The notes: generated by a model from the sequence alone, not told the origin. 56,484 bases of DNA from Deltaproteobacteria bacterium (GCA_028818755.1 JAPPNF010000020.1:1-56484); one strand, 5' to 3'; shown: positions 45,775 to 55,213, counted from the stretch's first letter. Program-made: numbers and translations.

Positions 45775-46349
45775 GACAGGGAAGGAAGGTGAGCCATGGC
45801 ATCTAGTTTCGGAAGAAGAGGCTCGACATCAGGGTGTTTCTGAGAAATCTGATGGGCCAGATTCACGAGAAGTTGTCGATGGCACGGATACCAGCCGTCC
45901 TCTTCGCCGGCAACTCGAATCACAAGGATTTTTGAGCTTCGGTTAACTAATCGCGCTGGCGCTACTGAAACTTTAACTCGTCATTAACGCACTCTTATGC
46001 GCATGGCCCGGAAATGAATTGGTGCCTAATTGGTACCTAGCCGCTAAACACTTCCCGCCACTCACTTCCAGTCACTCCATAACCTGTTGATATCCCGTCG
46101 GAAAATGGGGTCGCTCCCGACCACGGAGAATGTCGAACTTTACCCCGACATACTCCACCGGCATCAAGTTCCTTATCGTCGACAGCGGGTCCGGCATCAG
46201 CCGGCGTCACGAGAGGATCATCCCTACACCCTAGAACCTCGCGTCACAAACGAGTGCGCCGCCCTTGATCCCTAGACTCCATGCGCATAGGCTTCCCCTA
46301 CCCCAAGCCGGACACTGGCGACTGCAATTCTTTCCGAGGAGGAAGCTTG
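45775..46349. other. intergenic region at the boundary between accessory and catabolic DNA
   Basis: These 575 bases hold the second copy of the direct repeat (46001-46050), AT-richer sequence around 45940-46000 and no convincing gene. GC content and gene style change on the right side. The amidase ribosome-binding site GAGGAGG lies at about 46337-46343. Confidence 0.4.
46001..46050. repeat. right copy of the 50-bp imperfect direct repeat
   Basis: This matches 44780-44829 (39 of 50 identical, same orientation), sharing GAAATGAA and TGGTACCT blocks. The two copies bracket about 1.2 kb that includes one small membrane-protein gene and the broken solute-binding-protein gene's edge. Confidence 0.55.
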
Positions 46350-47795
46350 ATGACGGACCACGACCTGGGTGGACTCACGTTGGCGGAAGCTGCCGCGCGG
46401 ATCAAATCCAAGGAACTGTCCCCGGTCGAGCTCACCGAGCTCATGTTGGCCCGCATCGACCGGCTGAACCCGGAGCTGGTGGCCTACGTCACGGTATCGC
46501 GGGAGGAGGCGCTGGCGGACGCGCGGGCGGCGGAGGAGGAGATACGCGACGGGAAGTATCGGGGGCCGCTTCACGGCATTCCCCTGTCCATCAAGGACAA
46601 CATCGCGACGCGGGGGATTCGCACGACCGCGGGGTCCAAGGTGCTGGAGGAGTGCGTTCCGGACTACGACGCCACGGTGGTGGCGCGGTTGAGAGAGGCG
46701 GGGGCCGTGATCCTGGGCAAGACCAACATGCACGAGTGGGCCAACGGGGGCACCACCATCAACCCGTTCTACGGCACCACCCGGAACCCGTGGGACACGG
46801 AGCGGATCGCCGGCGGCTCCAGCGGCGGGTCGGCGGCGGGGCTGGCCGCGAGCCTGTGCCTGGGTTCCATCGGCACGGACAACGGCGGGTCGGTGCGAAA
46901 CCCAGCCTCGCTGTGCGGCACGGTGGGGTTCAAGCCCACCTATGGGCGCATCAGCCGGTTCGGGCACGTGCCCGGCGACGGCGGCTTCAGCACCAACCAC
47001 CTGGGGGTGTTCAGCAAGACGGTGCGGGACTGCGCGTTGATCCTGCAGGCGATCGCGGGCCAAGACCCGGAGGATCCCAACAGCGCCGACGAGCCGGTGC
47101 CGGACTACGAGGACGGCCTCGACGCGGGCATCGAAGGGATCCGGGTAGGGATCGTCAAGGACTACTTCGACCGGTACATGACCCGGGCGGTGCGGGAGGC
47201 GTTCGTAGAGGCGCAACGGCAGCTCGAATCCCTCGGCGTGCGGCTGGTGGAGGTGGAAGTCCCGCTCCTGGACACGACACGGTTCGTCTGGCCCTGCATC
47301 ACGCGGCCAGAGAACGTGGCGGAGAACCTGCCCTATCTCACGGCTCGGCCGCGGGACTACAGCCCGCGCCTGCTGCGCCAGAACATCGCTTCCATGCTGA
47401 TCCCCGCCGACGCCTACGTCGCCGCACAGCGCCTGCGGCGCCTTCTGTGCCGGGAGTTCGACGAGGTCTTCAGGACCGTGGACCTCATCGCCGCCCCCAC
47501 GGCGGCCGTACCGGCCCCCACCATCGACGAATCGAAGCGGGCCGTCATGGAAGTCGACGGACAGGACATCAGCCTCGAGAGCCCGGGCGTGAACTTCCGC
47601 TCGCTCTTCACCACCCCCTTCAACCTCACCGGGCTGCCGGCCCTGAGCGTCAACTGCGGCTTCTCTTCCGGCGGCCTGCCCATCGGGCTCCAGCTCGTGG
47701 GGCCGCGTTTCCGGGAGAAACGGGTGCTGCGCGCCGCCCACGCCTACGAGCAGGCGGCCGGCTGGTTCCGGCGCACGCCGCCGGTGGGAGGGTGA
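46350..47795 (+). CDS. amidase of the GatA/amidase signature family
   Basis: This 481-residue hydrolase of amide bonds starts at the ATG at 46350 after GAGGAGGAAGC. The Ser-cisSer-Lys triad is evident: K82 (PLSIKDN), the cis-serine in GGSSGGSAAG (about 155-164) and nucleophile S181 in TDNGGSVRNPASLCG. GILGKTNMHEW-type sequence (ILGKTNMHEWANGG) and FKPTYGRISRFG are also typical. There are no gatB or gatC genes nearby, so it is more likely a catabolic amidase than the tRNA amidotransferase subunit. Its neighbours (dienelactone hydrolase, hydantoinase subunits) support a role in degrading amide or imide compounds. Confidence 0.93.
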   Translation: MTDHDLGGLTLAEAAARIKSKELSPVELTELMLARIDRLNPELVAYVTVSREEALADARAAEEEIRDGKYRGPLHGIPLSIKDNIATRGIRTTAGSKVLEECVPDYDATVVARLREAGAVILGKTNMHEWANGGTTINPFYGTTRNPWDTERIAGGSSGGSAAGLAASLCLGSIGTDNGGSVRNPASLCGTVGFKPTYGRISRFGHVPGDGGFSTNHLGVFSKTVRDCALILQAIAGQDPEDPNSADEPVPDYEDGLDAGIEGIRVGIVKDYFDRYMTRAVREAFVEAQRQLESLGVRLVEVEVPLLDTTRFVWPCITRPENVAENLPYLTARPRDYSPRLLRQNIASMLIPADAYVAAQRLRRLLCREFDEVFRTVDLIAAPTAAVPAPTIDESKRAVMEVDGQDISLESPGVNFRSLFTTPFNLTGLPALSVNCGFSSGGLPIGLQLVGPRFREKRVLRAAHAYEQAAGWFRRTPPVGG

Positions 47796-47896
47796 GCGGT
47801 GAAGCGCTTCTCGATCGCGTACCGAGACGGCCGCGGGCCGGTTTGAAACCCGCCCCTACCGCAGCCGCACCCGAAGGCGTCGGCATGGCGTCCGGC

Positions 47897-48637
47897 TCAA
47901 GCGACCGAACGCATCCTCGTGGCTACGGCTTCCACTCCCAGCACCCGGTCGAGGAAGTTGACGGACAGCGGCCAGGTAAGCTTGGCCAGCGCGGGGTCGT
48001 AGGCGTCGCCGTCGGCCAGGGCGAAGCCGTGGCCGGCCGGCGGGAAGAAGTGCCACTCGACGTCCGGCGTGCCTTCCAGGAAGGCCGCCCGTAGCTTCTC
48101 CTGCACGGGCACGGGCGCCACGCGGTCATGGCCGCCGAACAGGATCATGGACGGGCAGTGGATCTCCCGGGCGGACTCGTTGGGGTGGCGCGGCCTGAGC
48201 TCGCTCGGGCCTTCGTCCCGCACCGAGGGGTAGTAACCGAGGTACGCTGCGACCCGCGGCGTCGCCGCGACGAAGTGGATGCCGATGCGCCCGCCCATGC
48301 ACAGGCCCATGACCGCCACGCGCTTCTCGTCCACGTCGGCGCGGCCGCAGAGGTACTGCCAGCCCTGACCGATGACCTCGACGAAACGCCCGTCCGTGGT
48401 CTTCTTCTGCACGTCGTGGAAGTCGGAGAAGCCCAGGATGTCGTAGAGGGCCGGCACCATGGTGGTGTACCCGGCCTCGGCGAACTCGCAGGCCATGTGC
48501 TTGATGTGGCCCGTAACCCCGTAGTGGTGATGGACGATGAGCAGCGCCGGCCCCGGCGTATCCCTTTCCGGCGAAGCGACGAAGCCGGGCACCCCGTCCT
48601 GCTCCTGCGTCAGCGCGCGAGTGATGATCTTCGACAT
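47897..48637 (-). CDS. dienelactone hydrolase family protein
   Basis: This 246-residue alpha/beta hydrolase has the dienelactone hydrolase triad: nucleophile Cys in GLCMGGR (about residue 112), Asp in GGHDRVAP (about 169) and His in PAGHGFAL (about 203). The oxyanion region is LLIVHHHYGVTGHIK near the N-terminus. The gene is cytoplasmic and transcribed leftward, with an ATG at 48637 preceded by AGGAGG. Family members hydrolyse dienelactone in chlorocatechol and related aromatic degradation, but many have other ester substrates. Confidence 0.9.
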   Translation of the reverse strand: MSKIITRALTQEQDGVPGFVASPERDTPGPALLIVHHHYGVTGHIKHMACEFAEAGYTTMVPALYDILGFSDFHDVQKKTTDGRFVEVIGQGWQYLCGRADVDEKRVAVMGLCMGGRIGIHFVAATPRVAAYLGYYPSVRDEGPSELRPRHPNESAREIHCPSMILFGGHDRVAPVPVQEKLRAAFLEGTPDVEWHFFPPAGHGFALADGDAYDPALAKLTWPLSVNFLDRVLGVEAVATRMRSVA

Positions 48638-48685
48638 GGTCTCCTCCTGTTAGCGAGACTCTAACATTGTGCCAACCGTTAGTAT

Positions 48686-48814
48686 GCGTCCTTCGACTTC
48701 GCTTCGCTACGCCCGTCCTGAGCCTTGTCGAAGGGCTCAGGACGAACGGGGTATTGTCCCACACCATTCGTCCTGAGCGTAGCGGAGCGCTAGCGAAGCG
48801 AAGTCGAAGGACGC
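48686..48814. repeat. 129-bp inverted-repeat element
   Basis: A perfect 24-bp arm (GCGTCCTTCGACTTCGCTTC...) at 48686-48709 is repeated inverted at 48791-48814, and an inner hairpin of GTCCTGAGCC/GGCTCAGGAC lies at about 48714-48744. The TCCTGAGC...GTCGAAGG motif is a widely dispersed REP-type repeat. It sits between hyuB and the hydrolase gene and could end or attenuate the leftward transcript. Confidence 0.85.
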
Positions 48815-48820
48815 CTTACT

Positions 48821-50581
48821 TCAACCGCCCGAAGCCGCGGTCTTCCCGCGACCGTCCTGCCGCAACCTTTGGGTCGCCTCCATATCCACGGCGCCCGTTT
48901 CCGAGTCCACCACCACACCATACTGCATGCGCGCGTTCTCCGGCGACAGCAACTCCGCGGCGACGTCGTCCAGGATCGCCTCCACCGGCCGTTCGTAAGG
49001 ATCGCCGTATCCGCCGCCGCCGGCGGAACGGATCTCGGCCATGTCGCCGCCGCGCGGATGGTGCATGGCAGCGCGGTGAAATTCCACCTCTTCGCCGTCT
49101 TCCGAGCGCACCCGCACCGTGCCCGCGGCGGCGGGCGAGCCCCCGGCCAGCCCGAACGGCGCGGTCTCCTCTGCGCCGCTGCCGATCTGCACCGAGAGCG
49201 CGCTTCCGTCCTCGTTGAAGCGCAGTGAGAACAACGCCCCGTAGCCGCCACGCCACTTGCCGGCGCCGGCGCTGTCCGGGCGGTACTCGTACCGGAGGAT
49301 GCGGTGCGGAAAGGTCAGCTCGTAGAGCTCCGGGTCCGGCACCCGGGAACCGCCCATGGACGACACCGGGCTGATGTGGTTCCAGCCGTCGAACCCCTGG
49401 GTGGCGCCGCCGCCTCCCTTGGCGAAATGGAGGATGAAGGCTGCCGGTTTGCCGGTCCTCCGGTTCAGGGCGGTGCCGGCGCCCGCGTTGGTGCGCGCCC
49501 AGCCCGCCTGCGTCCGTTCCGGCACGGCTTGGGACAAGGCCATCCACACGGCCTCCACGATGGTGGCGCAGGTGGCCACGGTGCATTGGGTCGTGGGCGC
49601 TCCTTCCCGCGGATTCACCAGCGACCCTTCCGGGGCCGACACTTCCACGGGCCGCATACAGCCCTCGTTCACGCTCACGTCCGGGGCGATCGTCGAAAAG
49701 AGTCCGATGTAGCAGGACGACACGGTGTTGGCGTAGGAGCTGTTGTAGTAGACCGGGATCTGGGGATCGGAGCCGGCGAAGTCGAAGCGCAGCCTGTCCC
49801 CTTCCACCTCGAGCCCTACCCGGATGGCGGGCCGACCCGCGGGGCCATCCTCCAGCACGTGATCGAGCTGCCGGGATGCGTGGTAGACGCCGTCGGGTAC
49901 GGCGGCGATGCGCTCCCGCATCTGCGCCTCGCTCCGGTCCAGCATCTCTTCGATGGCGCCTTCGACGGTGTCGCTACCGTACCGCCCGAGCATCTGCTGC
50001 AGCGACTTCTCGCCCACGTTGCACGCCCCCACCTGGCACTGAAGGTCGCCCTCCACCGAGCTGCGCAGGCGCACGTTCAGCAGGATGATCTCCCAGACGT
50101 CCCGGTTGTACGCCCCGCCCCGGTAGAGCTTCGCCGGCGGTATCCGCAGACCCTCTTCCCAAGCCGTGGCCGCGTGCGGGTTCCGTCCCGCGGCACCGCC
50201 GCCGCCGATATCGGCGTGGTGGCCGCGGCTGAGGACCCAAAACCGGAGCTGTCCCTCGAAGAACACCGGCTTCATCACGGAGATGTCGGGCGCGTGGTTG
50301 TTGCCGCGGTAGGGATCGTTGAGGATCATCACGTCCCCCGGCTCCACGTCGTCGCCGAAGTGGTCGGCGACGGCCTTGACCGCGAAGGGGCTCGCGCCCA
50401 TCAGCACCGGGATGTAGGCGGTCTGGGCCACCAGCCTCAGCCGGCGGTCGAACACCGCGGTGACGAAGTCCTTGTTCTCGGCGAAGATGGGGGAGCGGGA
50501 GCTTCGCAGCATACCCGCGCCCATCTCCCGGGTCACCCCTTCGAGGCGGTTGGCGATGACGGTCAGGAGAATGGGGTCCAT
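48821..50581 (-). CDS. hyuB: N-methylhydantoinase B / acetone carboxylase alpha-like subunit (HyuB)
   Basis: This 586-residue protein is the HyuB subunit of ATP-dependent hydantoinase/oxoprolinase complexes. Motifs: VIANRLEGVTREMGAGMLRS (about 8-27), IFAENKDFVTAVFD, GDVMILNDPYRGNNHAPDI (about 103-121), RGHHADIGGG and a glycine-rich C-terminal GGGYGDP. It works with HyuA, encoded four bases upstream, to open cyclic amides such as hydantoins or 5-oxoproline with ATP. The length is normal for this family. The stop lies next to a REP-type inverted repeat. Confidence 0.93.
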   Translation of the reverse strand: MDPILLTVIANRLEGVTREMGAGMLRSSRSPIFAENKDFVTAVFDRRLRLVAQTAYIPVLMGASPFAVKAVADHFGDDVEPGDVMILNDPYRGNNHAPDISVMKPVFFEGQLRFWVLSRGHHADIGGGGAAGRNPHAATAWEEGLRIPPAKLYRGGAYNRDVWEIILLNVRLRSSVEGDLQCQVGACNVGEKSLQQMLGRYGSDTVEGAIEEMLDRSEAQMRERIAAVPDGVYHASRQLDHVLEDGPAGRPAIRVGLEVEGDRLRFDFAGSDPQIPVYYNSSYANTVSSCYIGLFSTIAPDVSVNEGCMRPVEVSAPEGSLVNPREGAPTTQCTVATCATIVEAVWMALSQAVPERTQAGWARTNAGAGTALNRRTGKPAAFILHFAKGGGGATQGFDGWNHISPVSSMGGSRVPDPELYELTFPHRILRYEYRPDSAGAGKWRGGYGALFSLRFNEDGSALSVQIGSGAEETAPFGLAGGSPAAAGTVRVRSEDGEEVEFHRAAMHHPRGGDMAEIRSAGGGGYGDPYERPVEAILDDVAAELLSPENARMQYGVVVDSETGAVDMEATQRLRQDGRGKTAASGG

Positions 50582-50585
50582 GCTG

Positions 50586-52709
50586 CTATTCCCTGCCCTT
50601 CTCTTCCGGCCCGGACTTTACCCTTGCAAGGCTCTCCACCAAGCCGCGCTCCTTCGGGTACACGAGGTAGTTCCCGAAAGCGTCGCAAGCGAGCTGATAC
50701 TCCGGCGGCACCACCACGGTGGTGGTTTCCTGCTCGACAACGGCCGGGCCTGCCAGTTCTTCCCCGGATGCCAGCCGATGACCGTCATAGACCGACACCT
50801 CGCGGAATCCATCCCCGAAAAACGCCTGCCGGCGGCCCGTCAAGGCCGTCCCCCCGGTGCCGCCCGACTCTGGCATGGCTTCGCTGTCGGCCGCGCCTCT
50901 TCCCACCACCCGCAGGTTGACGATCTCGGCGGCCGCATCCGGCATGCTGTAGCCGTTCAGCGACTCGTGGATGCGATGGAACTCGCGGGCCAGCGCGGCC
51001 ACCGCCGCCTCCGTCATCGCGGTCTCGGACACGGGCACCTCCACCTCGCTGAATTGCCCCACGTAGCGCACGTCCGCCGCCGAGCTTACCGCAATGCGAT
51101 GGCGCGGGACACCCTCGGCCAGCAGCGCGTCCGTCGCCGCACGCCGAAGGTCCCGGAAATGGTTTTCCACTCTGTCCCGGTCGAGCCGGTCGAGCGACAT
51201 CACGCAGCTTCTCACGAAGTCGTGCCGCAGGTCGGACAGAAGCTGTCCGGCGGCGCACATGACCGAGGCTTCCCGGGGCACCAGCACCAGGCCGATGTCC
51301 AGCTCCCGGGCGATGGCGCAGGCGTGGATGGGGCCGGCGCCGCCCGCGGCCACGAGAACGAACCGGCGCGGGTCGTGGCCGCGCCGCACGGACACCTCGC
51401 GGATGGCGTCCACCATGTTGGCGTTCACCACCTGGTGGGCGCCGTAGGCGGCCCGCACCGGGTCCACACCCAAGGGCTCGGCCACGTTCCGGCGGAACGC
51501 TTCCCGGGCCGCGTCCTCGTCGAGCCGGAGACGCCCGCCCCAGAACCGCTCCGCGTCCAGGTAGCCGATCAGGAGATCGGCATCCGTCACCGTGGGCCGG
51601 TCGCCGCCCCGGCCATAGCACACGGGACCGGGCGTGGAGCCGGCGCTCTCCGGCCCCACGCGCAAGAGCCCCCTGCCGTCCACCGTGACGATGCTGCCGC
51701 CGCCGGCGCCGATGGTGTGCACCGCCACCATGGGCAACGCGATACGGTGCCCCGATATTTCCGTTTCCTTGGTGACCTCCACCTCGCCCCCGTCGGCGAG
51801 GGAGACATCGAAGCTGGTCCCTCCCATGTCCGTGGTGATGGCGTTGGAGATGCCGTGGAGACCGGCGTACCACAGGCCCGCCACCGGCCCCGCGGCGGGC
51901 CCGGAGAGAACGCTCCGAACCCCGAACCGGGTCGCCGGCTCCAGACCCATGACGCCTCCGCTCGACTGCATGACGAGCAGCCGGCCGCGGAACCCGTTGT
52001 CCGCCAGCCGCCGCTCGAGGGATTCGAGATAGGTCGCCAGCACCGGGGTCACGTAGGCGTTCACGGCGGTGGTGCTAAGGCGCTCGTAGAGCCGCACCTC
52101 GGGCAAAACCTCGCTGGAGAGCGAAACGTGCACCTCCGGCAGGGCTTCCCGCAGCCGCGCGGCCACCGCGCGCTCGTGGGAGTCATTGGCGAAGGCGAAC
52201 ACGAGCCCCACGGCGACACTTTCCACGCTCGCGCGGCGGAGCCCGGCTACAGCCCGATCGACGGAGTCTCCATCCAACGGTTCCAGCACCGCCCCATCGC
52301 TGTCGATACGCTCCGTCACAGGGTGAATCCGCTGTCTGGAGATCAGCGGGTCGGGAGGCGACTGCTTGGGGTCGTAGAGGTCGGACCGCATGCCGCGCCG
52401 CATATTGAGCACGTCCCGGAACCCGGCCGTGGTGAGCAGCGCCGTACGTACACCGTTTCGGGTCAGCAGCGCGTTGGTGGCGATGGTGCTGCCGTGGATG
52501 ATCCGTTCGGTGCGGGCCAGAAGTTCTCGGAGAGTGAGGCCCAGCTCCTCGCTTGCGAGTGCCAGGCCGGCCAACAGCGCGCCGGCGCGGTCCTCCGGGT
52601 CGGAGAGGGTCTTGCAGAGCAGGCGCCGGCCGCCGGCCGACACCATCAGGTCGATGAAGGTACCGCCGACGTCCACGCCTATGCGGTATGCGGCTTTCGT
52701 TTCAGCCAT
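50586..52709 (-). CDS. hyuA: N-methylhydantoinase A / oxoprolinase-type ATPase subunit (HyuA)
   Basis: This 707-residue protein is the ATP-binding partner of HyuB. I chose the ATG at 52709 (MAETKAAYRIGVDVGGTFID), since the actin-like phosphate-1 motif DVGGTFxD should be near the N-terminus; an upstream ATG at 52739 adds only ten residues. Other landmarks are HGSTIATNALL (about 85-95), GGVMGLEPA, TDMGGTSFDVSL (phosphate-2 motif) and GAGGGSIVTVD. The coupling with hyuB is tight (stop to start four bases). It belongs to the same leftward transcription unit as the MFS gene upstream. Confidence 0.94.
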   Translation of the reverse strand: MAETKAAYRIGVDVGGTFIDLMVSAGGRRLLCKTLSDPEDRAGALLAGLALASEELGLTLRELLARTERIIHGSTIATNALLTRNGVRTALLTTAGFRDVLNMRRGMRSDLYDPKQSPPDPLISRQRIHPVTERIDSDGAVLEPLDGDSVDRAVAGLRRASVESVAVGLVFAFANDSHERAVAARLREALPEVHVSLSSEVLPEVRLYERLSTTAVNAYVTPVLATYLESLERRLADNGFRGRLLVMQSSGGVMGLEPATRFGVRSVLSGPAAGPVAGLWYAGLHGISNAITTDMGGTSFDVSLADGGEVEVTKETEISGHRIALPMVAVHTIGAGGGSIVTVDGRGLLRVGPESAGSTPGPVCYGRGGDRPTVTDADLLIGYLDAERFWGGRLRLDEDAAREAFRRNVAEPLGVDPVRAAYGAHQVVNANMVDAIREVSVRRGHDPRRFVLVAAGGAGPIHACAIARELDIGLVLVPREASVMCAAGQLLSDLRHDFVRSCVMSLDRLDRDRVENHFRDLRRAATDALLAEGVPRHRIAVSSAADVRYVGQFSEVEVPVSETAMTEAAVAALAREFHRIHESLNGYSMPDAAAEIVNLRVVGRGAADSEAMPESGGTGGTALTGRRQAFFGDGFREVSVYDGHRLASGEELAGPAVVEQETTTVVVPPEYQLACDAFGNYLVYPKERGLVESLARVKSGPEEKGRE

Positions 52710-52764
52710 ACACGGAAACCAGGCCGTCTTGATCCGCACCTGTCATCCCCTGCGGAGGACGACT

Positions 52765-53979
52765 TCACACAGCCGCGGGCTGCGCGATGACCGCGGCGGT
52801 GCGCGGCAGCATCAGGGCCGCTATGAGGATGCCGCTTGCCGCCACCGCCATCACCACGAAGAGGGCGCCGAAACCCCAGCTTGCGTGGATGCCAGCCACG
52901 AAGGGCAACGTGGACGCCATGACCGAGAAGGTCACGATGTAGCGGAGGGAGAAGACGCGGCTCCGCCATTCGCTCTTGGTGATGCGGCCGATGAGCACGT
53001 CGTTGATCGGGATCTGCCCGAACACGACGAGCATGAAGGCGACCGCGACCACCAGGGCGCCGACGCCGGTGAGCTGGTACATGACGGCGAAGAGTCCCGC
53101 CTGCAACCCGCCGACGAACGCGAACACCGTGCGCACGGAATAACGGTCGACGAGATATCCGACCACCAGCTGCGCCATGGCGGCGATGGCGAACACCATG
53201 AAGGCATAGCCGCCTACCGCGGTGGCGGATCCGGCAAGCCCGTGGAGCCGCTCGTCGAAGATCTTCGGCAGCGCGAACGTGGTGCTCTGGAAGATCAGGC
53301 CGCCGATGGCGGTGGTGAACACGATGATGCAGAGCACGCGCACGAACGTCGGACGCCCGATGGATACGACGTCAGAGGCGGGTTGCCTGTCGGCCTCCGC
53401 GTCCGCGAGGCCGGCCGCATGGCTCCACCGCCCCGTCCAGACGAAGGCTGCATAGGCGACCCCGAGGGCGATGGAAACCGCGCCGGGCCAGACGAACGCG
53501 TTGCGCCAGCCGCCCGTGTCGATCAGATAACCCGTGAGCAGCGCGGCGGCGGCGACTCCGAGGTTGCCGAACACTCCGTTGATGGCGATGGGAATGCCGG
53601 TCCTGCGCCGTCCTTGTATCACCATGGCGATCCCCACCGGGTGGTAGATGGCGGCGAACACGCCCATGACGAACAGTGCCAGCGCGATCTCCACCGGCGA
53701 GTCCGCCAGCGCGGTGAGGATCGAACCCGCGCCGGTGCCGATGAAGAAGATGACGATCATCCCGGCCCTGCTCCACTTGTCCCCGATCCATCCGGCCGGA
53801 ATCGCGAAAATCCCGAAGGCGATGAACCCCGGCGTGGCGTACGGGATCAGCGCTCCGTAGCTCATGTCCCACTCGTGGGCCAGCCGCAACGCCGCCACCG
53901 TCGCGAAGATCAGCATGAAGAGATGATCGAGAAAGTGCGCGACGTTGAGGAAGAGGAAGTTCAGACGGTCGCGTGACAT
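52765..53979 (-). CDS. major facilitator superfamily transporter
   Basis: This protein of about 404 residues has 12 predicted TM helices. I chose the ATG at 53979 (MSRDRLNFLFLNVAHFLDHL); an ATG six codons upstream at 53997 would fall inside the adjacent MITE end. The loop 2-3 motif is GWIGDKWSRAG, typical of MFS proteins, and a central loop follows helix 6. It lies directly upstream of hyuA on the same strand, so it probably imports the substrate of the hydantoinase or exports a product. The substrate cannot be told from sequence. Confidence 0.88.
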   Translation of the reverse strand: MSRDRLNFLFLNVAHFLDHLFMLIFATVAALRLAHEWDMSYGALIPYATPGFIAFGIFAIPAGWIGDKWSRAGMIVIFFIGTGAGSILTALADSPVEIALALFVMGVFAAIYHPVGIAMVIQGRRRTGIPIAINGVFGNLGVAAAALLTGYLIDTGGWRNAFVWPGAVSIALGVAYAAFVWTGRWSHAAGLADAEADRQPASDVVSIGRPTFVRVLCIIVFTTAIGGLIFQSTTFALPKIFDERLHGLAGSATAVGGYAFMVFAIAAMAQLVVGYLVDRYSVRTVFAFVGGLQAGLFAVMYQLTGVGALVVAVAFMLVVFGQIPINDVLIGRITKSEWRSRVFSLRYIVTFSVMASTLPFVAGIHASWGFGALFVVMAVAASGILIAALMLPRTAAVIAQPAAV

Positions 53980-53988
53980 GTCGGTCCC

Positions 53989-54151
53989 TAGTGGCATGTA
54001 ACGTCCAATTCCAGACCAAGATGCGCAGGATTTTTCGTTGTCGGCAAGGCGCGATGACGAGCAGTGGCGGGTACCACGCGAGGAAGAGCAACGCAGCCGA
54101 CAGCGAAAAAGACCAGCAGATTGGTCTGGAATTGGACGTTACATGCCACTA
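53989..54151. mobile_element. MITE with perfect 31-bp terminal inverted repeats
   Basis: The 163-bp element begins TAGTGGCATGTAACGTCCAA and ends in its exact complement, with perfect arms of 31 bp. The terminal TA on both sides fits a TA target duplication, as with IS630/Tc1-type transposases. It has no coding capacity. Its inner 25-bp block (54041-54065, TCGGCAAGGCGCGATGACGA followed by GCAGT) recurs at 56460-56484 at the window edge. It lies upstream of the MFS gene and could affect its expression. Confidence 0.9.
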
Positions 54152-54202
54152 CCTGTCGTTCTCGCGTAGCATCCGGCCGCGTCGACCCGGCATCCGGACC
54201 GG

Positions 54203-55213
54203 TCAGGCGTCACCGCGCAGCATGGGGTGCATCACCTGCTCGGCGAAGGCGCGGATCATGCTGGCCCGCGGCTGGCCGTCCACCGCGTAGGGACGGATGG
54301 TGATCTGGTCGATGCCGCTGTCGAACATGCGGCGAGCTTTCTCGATGCACTGGGACGGCGTGCCGGCGAGGGCGAACTCGGGCACCACCTCGTCGGGGAC
54401 GGAGTCGGCGTGGGCGGCGTTGGGGTTGAGGTGCTGGTAGTTGTCGTAGTGGCCGGTCATCCTTTCCGCCGCCGCGGCGGCCGCGGGGCTCAGCCCCCAG
54501 AACGGCTTGAGTATGGCGCGGGCCACGTGGGGGCGCACCACGGCCACCGCCTTGGAGGCGTCGTCGGCCACCGCGGCGGAGACCGAGAGGAACCTCTGGA
54601 ACGGCGCCGTGTCGCGGCCCTCCTCCCTCCGGCCGTCGTCCACGCACTCCAGCATCCGCGCCAGCATGTCCCCTTCCATGGCGACCCGGGCCAGGATCAC
54701 GCCGTCGCCGATGCGGCCCGCCAGCCGCAGCATCTTCGGGCCGCTGGCGGCCACGGCGATGAGCGGACACTTCTCCGCCGCGCCGAACATCAGCCGCATG
54801 TCCCCGGACTCCACCGGCACGCGGTCGCCGCGGCACAGCACACGGATTTCGTCGACGGTCCGCTCCAACCGGGCCAGGGTGGCGGGCTTCCTGCCCATGG
54901 TGTTCACCGAGGTGAAGCCGTTGCCGATGCCCAGGGTCAGCCGGCCGCCGGACAGCTCCTGCAGCGTCGCCGCCGCGCTGGCGGTAACCGCCGACACCCG
55001 GGTGATCGGGTTCGTGACACCGGTTCCGAGGAGGACCCTGGAGGTGGCCTGGGCGGCGGCGCCCAGGAGCACGTACATCTCCCGCCAGATGAGCTGGGAG
55101 TCGCCGAACCAGACCTGGTCGTACCCCAGCTCTTCCGCCAGCGTGACCTCGTGCATCAGCGCGGGTACGTCGTAGTAGGGGTGGATCTCCAAGCCGAAGG
55201 AGGGTTTGGACAT
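54203..55213 (-). CDS. LLM-class (luciferase-like) flavin-dependent oxidoreductase
   Basis: This 336-residue TIM-barrel protein of the bacterial luciferase / F420- or FMN-dependent family begins MSKPSFGLEIHPYYDVPALM at the ATG at 55213; nine further codons upstream are possible. Motifs: AEELGYDQVWFGDSQLIWRE (about 25-44), LLGTGVTNPITR (about 60-71), GRLTLGIGNGFTSVNTMGRK (about 90-109) and VAASGPKMLRLAGRIGDGVI (about 155-174). It resembles the 5,10-methylenetetrahydromethanopterin-reductase-like subgroup. The likely role is oxidation or monooxygenation of a small substrate. Confidence 0.9.
   Translation of the reverse strand: MSKPSFGLEIHPYYDVPALMHEVTLAEELGYDQVWFGDSQLIWREMYVLLGAAAQATSRVLLGTGVTNPITRVSAVTASAAATLQELSGGRLTLGIGNGFTSVNTMGRKPATLARLERTVDEIRVLCRGDRVPVESGDMRLMFGAAEKCPLIAVAASGPKMLRLAGRIGDGVILARVAMEGDMLARMLECVDDGRREEGRDTAPFQRFLSVSAAVADDASKAVAVVRPHVARAILKPFWGLSPAAAAAAERMTGHYDNYQHLNPNAAHADSVPDEVVPEFALAGTPSQCIEKARRMFDSGIDQITIRPYAVDGQPRASMIRAFAEQVMHPMLRGDA

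Noticed and set aside
50460..52790. Open plus-strand frame of over 700 codons opposite hyuA
   Set aside because: HyuA has all family motifs; the plus-strand frame is Arg/His/Pro/Gly-rich and featureless.
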